This document shows positions 62,247 to 64,000 of a stretch of 64,000 bases of DNA, piece after piece (position 1 is the stretch's first letter; each line of letters begins with the position of its first letter). This DNA is from Sulfuriferula sp. (GTDB lineage Bacteria > Pseudomonadota > Gammaproteobacteria > Burkholderiales > Sulfuriferulaceae), in the NCBI GenBank assembly GCA_031291235.1, contig JARLJL010000006.1, positions 496,001 through 560,000 of the forward strand, read 5' to 3'. The notes beneath the pieces were generated by a model. It was not told where the DNA came from. It was given only the letters and a program-made list of their open reading frames with translations, and made no database searches. The translations under genes were made by a program, and so were the position numbers.

Positions 62247-62762
62247 ATGGAAAACGCCAACAAAACCTGTACCAACACCGCAACGCCCGACGAACTCACC
62301 GGCATGAAAGCAGCGCTGCACAATCCGCTGGACGGCAATCGCGCAGCGCGCCACAAGCACGATCAGGACGTGTTCCACACCCTGTTGCATTATCACGACC
62401 AGATCAGGCGCGAAGTCGCAGAAACGGCGGATGGTATCAGCACCATCACCACATCGGACAACCCCGAAGTCGTCAGACTGCTGCACGACCACGTACCGGC
62501 CATGCATCGCCGACTGCACGAGAATTTCGGCCTGCGCTACTGGGACCCGGCATTTCCGGAAATATTCGCCCAGCGCCAAAAGGTACACATGGATGTCACG
62601 CTGATACCGAACGGCGTACTGGTGGAGGAAACCGGCACCGACGCCAACGTCGTCAAGCTCATCCAGGCGCACGGCATGATCGTCAGCCTGTTCGTGAAAA
62701 AGGGCTTTGAGCAGGCCCAGCAGCAAAGCCCGCTGCCCGACGATTATCAACGCATCACCTGA
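62247..62762 (+). CDS. Conserved hypothetical protein
   Basis: This is a 171-residue protein. The conserved-looking part begins RHKHDQDVFHTLLHYHDQIR and continues TTSDNPEVVRLLHDHVPAMH and VVKLIQAHGMIVSLFVKKG. Many His residues suggest metal or heme contact. There is no signal peptide. I recall similar short proteins with this V-x-L-I-Q-A-H ending beside sulfur or redox genes but know no function. It lies 9 bp after the dioxygenase and is probably in the same operon. Confidence 0.75.
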   Translation: MENANKTCTNTATPDELTGMKAALHNPLDGNRAARHKHDQDVFHTLLHYHDQIRREVAETADGISTITTSDNPEVVRLLHDHVPAMHRRLHENFGLRYWDPAFPEIFAQRQKVHMDVTLIPNGVLVEETGTDANVVKLIQAHGMIVSLFVKKGFEQAQQQSPLPDDYQRIT

Positions 62763-62821
62763 GCTGCGAACGCATCCCGCGAATACTGTTCGCCGTCAAA
62801 CGATTTCACTGGAGAAATATT

Positions 62822-63301
62822 ATGGCAAACATCACTATCATCGGCGCCGGATTCGGCGCGCTCACCGCCATACGCGCATTGCGACGACAATCGCCGGATG
62901 CCCATATCACACTGGTCGCCCCTGCCGAAGAACTGCTTTATTACCCCAGCCTGATCTGGATACCGTCCGGATTGCGCAACAGTGAAGATTTACGCATACC
63001 GCTGACGGATTTTTGTGCACGCGAAAGCATACATTTTTATCAGGGGCGCGTTACCGGCATCAAGCACGGCGGGCGCGCTGTCGTTACCGATTGCGGCGAA
63101 ATCGGCAACGATGCGCTCATCATTGCCAGCGGCGGGCGCTTCCTCAAATCGTTGCCCGGCATAGAGCACGCCATCACCCTGTGCGCCGGAACGGCGGCGG
63201 CAGACAACATACGCGATCGCCTGCAAAACATGCATTATTCCAGAAATTTCAAATGGCATCGCCAGTTTCACAGGCAGAGATCACCCGAATGTCACACTTA
63301 G
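62822..63301 (+). pseudogene. SQR-like FAD/NAD(P) flavoprotein, C-terminally truncated
   Basis: The first about 140 residues match a sulfide:quinone oxidoreductase-like start: ITIIGAGFGALTAIRALR with the dinucleotide motif GxGxxG, PSLIWIPSGLRNSEDLRIPL, VVTDCGEIGNDALIIASGG and SLPGIEHAITL. The frame stops after 159 residues, whereas the family has about 400, so two thirds (second FAD part, Cys motifs and membrane anchor) are missing. The tail SRNFKWHRQFHRQRSPECHT is unlike the family, and the next gene begins 40 bases later. It is probably non-functional. Confidence 0.75.
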
Positions 63302-63340
63302 CGTTTATACTAATCCGGACAACATCATCTGGAGATGGGC

Positions 63341-64000
63341 ATGGCGCAACCGCTTTCCGCTACCGAACTCGACCTCATCAACCGCTACTGGCGCGCAGCC
63401 AACTATCTCTCGGTCGGACAAATCTACCTGCTCGACAATCCGCTGCTGAAAGAACCGCTCACGCTGGATCATATCAAGCCGCGTCTGCTGGGACACTGGG
63501 GTACGACGCCGGGGCTGAATTTCATCTATGCCCACATGAATCGCGTCATCAAACGCGACGACCTCAACGTGGTATTCATCGCCGGCCCCGGCCACGGCGG
63601 CCCGGCTGTCGTTGCCAACACCTATCTGGAAGGCAGCTACAGCGAATTTTATCCTAACGTTTCGCAGGACGAAGCGGGGATGAAGCACCTGTTCCGCCAG
63701 TTTTCCTTCCCCGGCGGCATCCCCAGCCATGCCGCGCCGGAGACGCCGGGCTCGATACACGAGGGCGGCGAGCTCGGCTATGCGGTATCGCATGCCTACG
63801 GCGCCGTATTCGATAATCCCGATCTCATCACCTGTTGCGTGGTCGGCGACGGCGAGGCGGAAACCGGGCCGCTGGCCACCGCCTGGCATTCCAACAAATT
63901 CCTCAACCCCGTCAGCGACGGCGCGGTGCTGCCCATCCTGCATCTGAACGGCTATAAAATCGCCAACCCGACGGTGCTCGCGCGCATCAGTCACGACGAA
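63341..64000 (+). CDS. Phosphoketolase (XFP), 3' truncated by window edge
   Basis: The visible 220 residues are the start of a thiamine-diphosphate phosphoketolase: [78 protein letters not shown], and [19 protein letters not shown] with the GDGE motif for Mg/ThDP. The enzyme splits xylulose- or fructose-phosphate into acetyl phosphate and a shorter sugar phosphate. GGAG lies 6 bases upstream of ATG 63341. It continues beyond the window. Confidence 0.95.
   Translation, partial: MAQPLSATELDLINRYWRAANYLSVGQIYLLDNPLLKEPLTLDHIKPRLLGHWGTTPGLNFIYAHMNRVIKRDDLNVVFIAGPGHGGPAVVANTYLEGSYSEFYPNVSQDEAGMKHLFRQFSFPGGIPSHAAPETPGSIHEGGELGYAVSHAYGAVFDNPDLITCCVVGDGEAETGPLATAWHSNKFLNPVSDGAVLPILHLNGYKIANPTVLARISHDE

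Noticed and set aside
63305-63994. 229-codon frame on - at the right end
   Set aside because: Antisense to the phosphoketolase start, which has clear ThDP motifs.

Overview
The window looks like a chromosomal segment of a betaproteobacterium, probably in the Nitrosomonadales (Sulfuriferula, Sulfuricella or Gallionella-like). This rests on gene content, not on a database match: an MSHA-type pilus locus, a Tat-exported high-potential iron-sulfur protein, an ETHE1-type sulfur dioxygenase beside a truncated SQR-like flavoprotein, a phosphoketolase, and the rpsU-yqeY-dnaG-rpoD operon with a CAU-anticodon tRNA next to rpoD. Coding density is high, and the DNA is moderately GC-rich except for an AT-richer island at 20.1-26.7 kb and the pilA/ligase block at 41-43.7 kb.

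Layout. 1-14.75 kb is a rearranged MSHA (type IVa-like) pilus locus: the end of mshG and two major-type pilins on +; mshC, mshD, mshO, mshP and mshQ on -; then mshI, a PilN-like gene and mshJKLMN on +. In the 309-bp gap after mshN lies a strong candidate small RNA: a sigma-54 promoter, a possible NtrC-type upstream site, a 5' hairpin, an exposed CCTCC anti-Shine-Dalgarno stretch and an intrinsic terminator. Next come an ABC-F ATPase, a small membrane protein and a PAS/GGDEF/EAL regulator.

20.03-26.78 kb is a decayed genomic island bounded by an 88/89-bp direct repeat made of the 3' part of the tRNA plus its terminator. It holds an Rhs fragment, a HigBA-like module, an IS110 transposase remnant, a frameshifted Rhs gene with a variable C-terminus and a possible immunity gene, an IS256-type deletion derivative and a HipAB-like module. 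No integrase is visible. Toxin promoters in the island are placed so that the mRNAs would be almost leaderless.

26.7-37.8 kb is core housekeeping: tRNA-Ile2, rpoD, dnaG, yqeY, rpsU (-), dnaX, ybaB, recR and a HIT protein (+), phoBR (-) behind a three-unit Pho box, and tsaD. 37.9-43.7 kb holds two toxin-antitoxin modules, a coiled-coil membrane protein, plsY, and pilA with its own sigma-54 promoter followed by a PglL-like ligase that probably glycosylates pilin. 43.7-57.8 kb has hslO, tex, HiPIP, an AlkA-type glycosylase, a MazEF-like module, ppsA with a beta-CASP hydrolase and a DUF4010 membrane protein, cbpA-cbpM, a NERD protein, BrnTA and a thioredoxin-like protein. 58-64 kb holds an unfamiliar pair (a papain/C39-like cysteine peptidase and a paralogue of its C-terminal domain), a signal peptidase I, a Crp/Fnr regulator, a sulfur dioxygenase, a conserved hypothetical, a truncated SQR-like gene and the start of a phosphoketolase.

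The most interesting items are the sigma-54 small RNA at about 14902-14986, the C39-like peptidase pair at 58-59.8 kb, the att-flanked island with its 30-bp repeats, and the density of toxin-antitoxin modules (six in about 36 kb).
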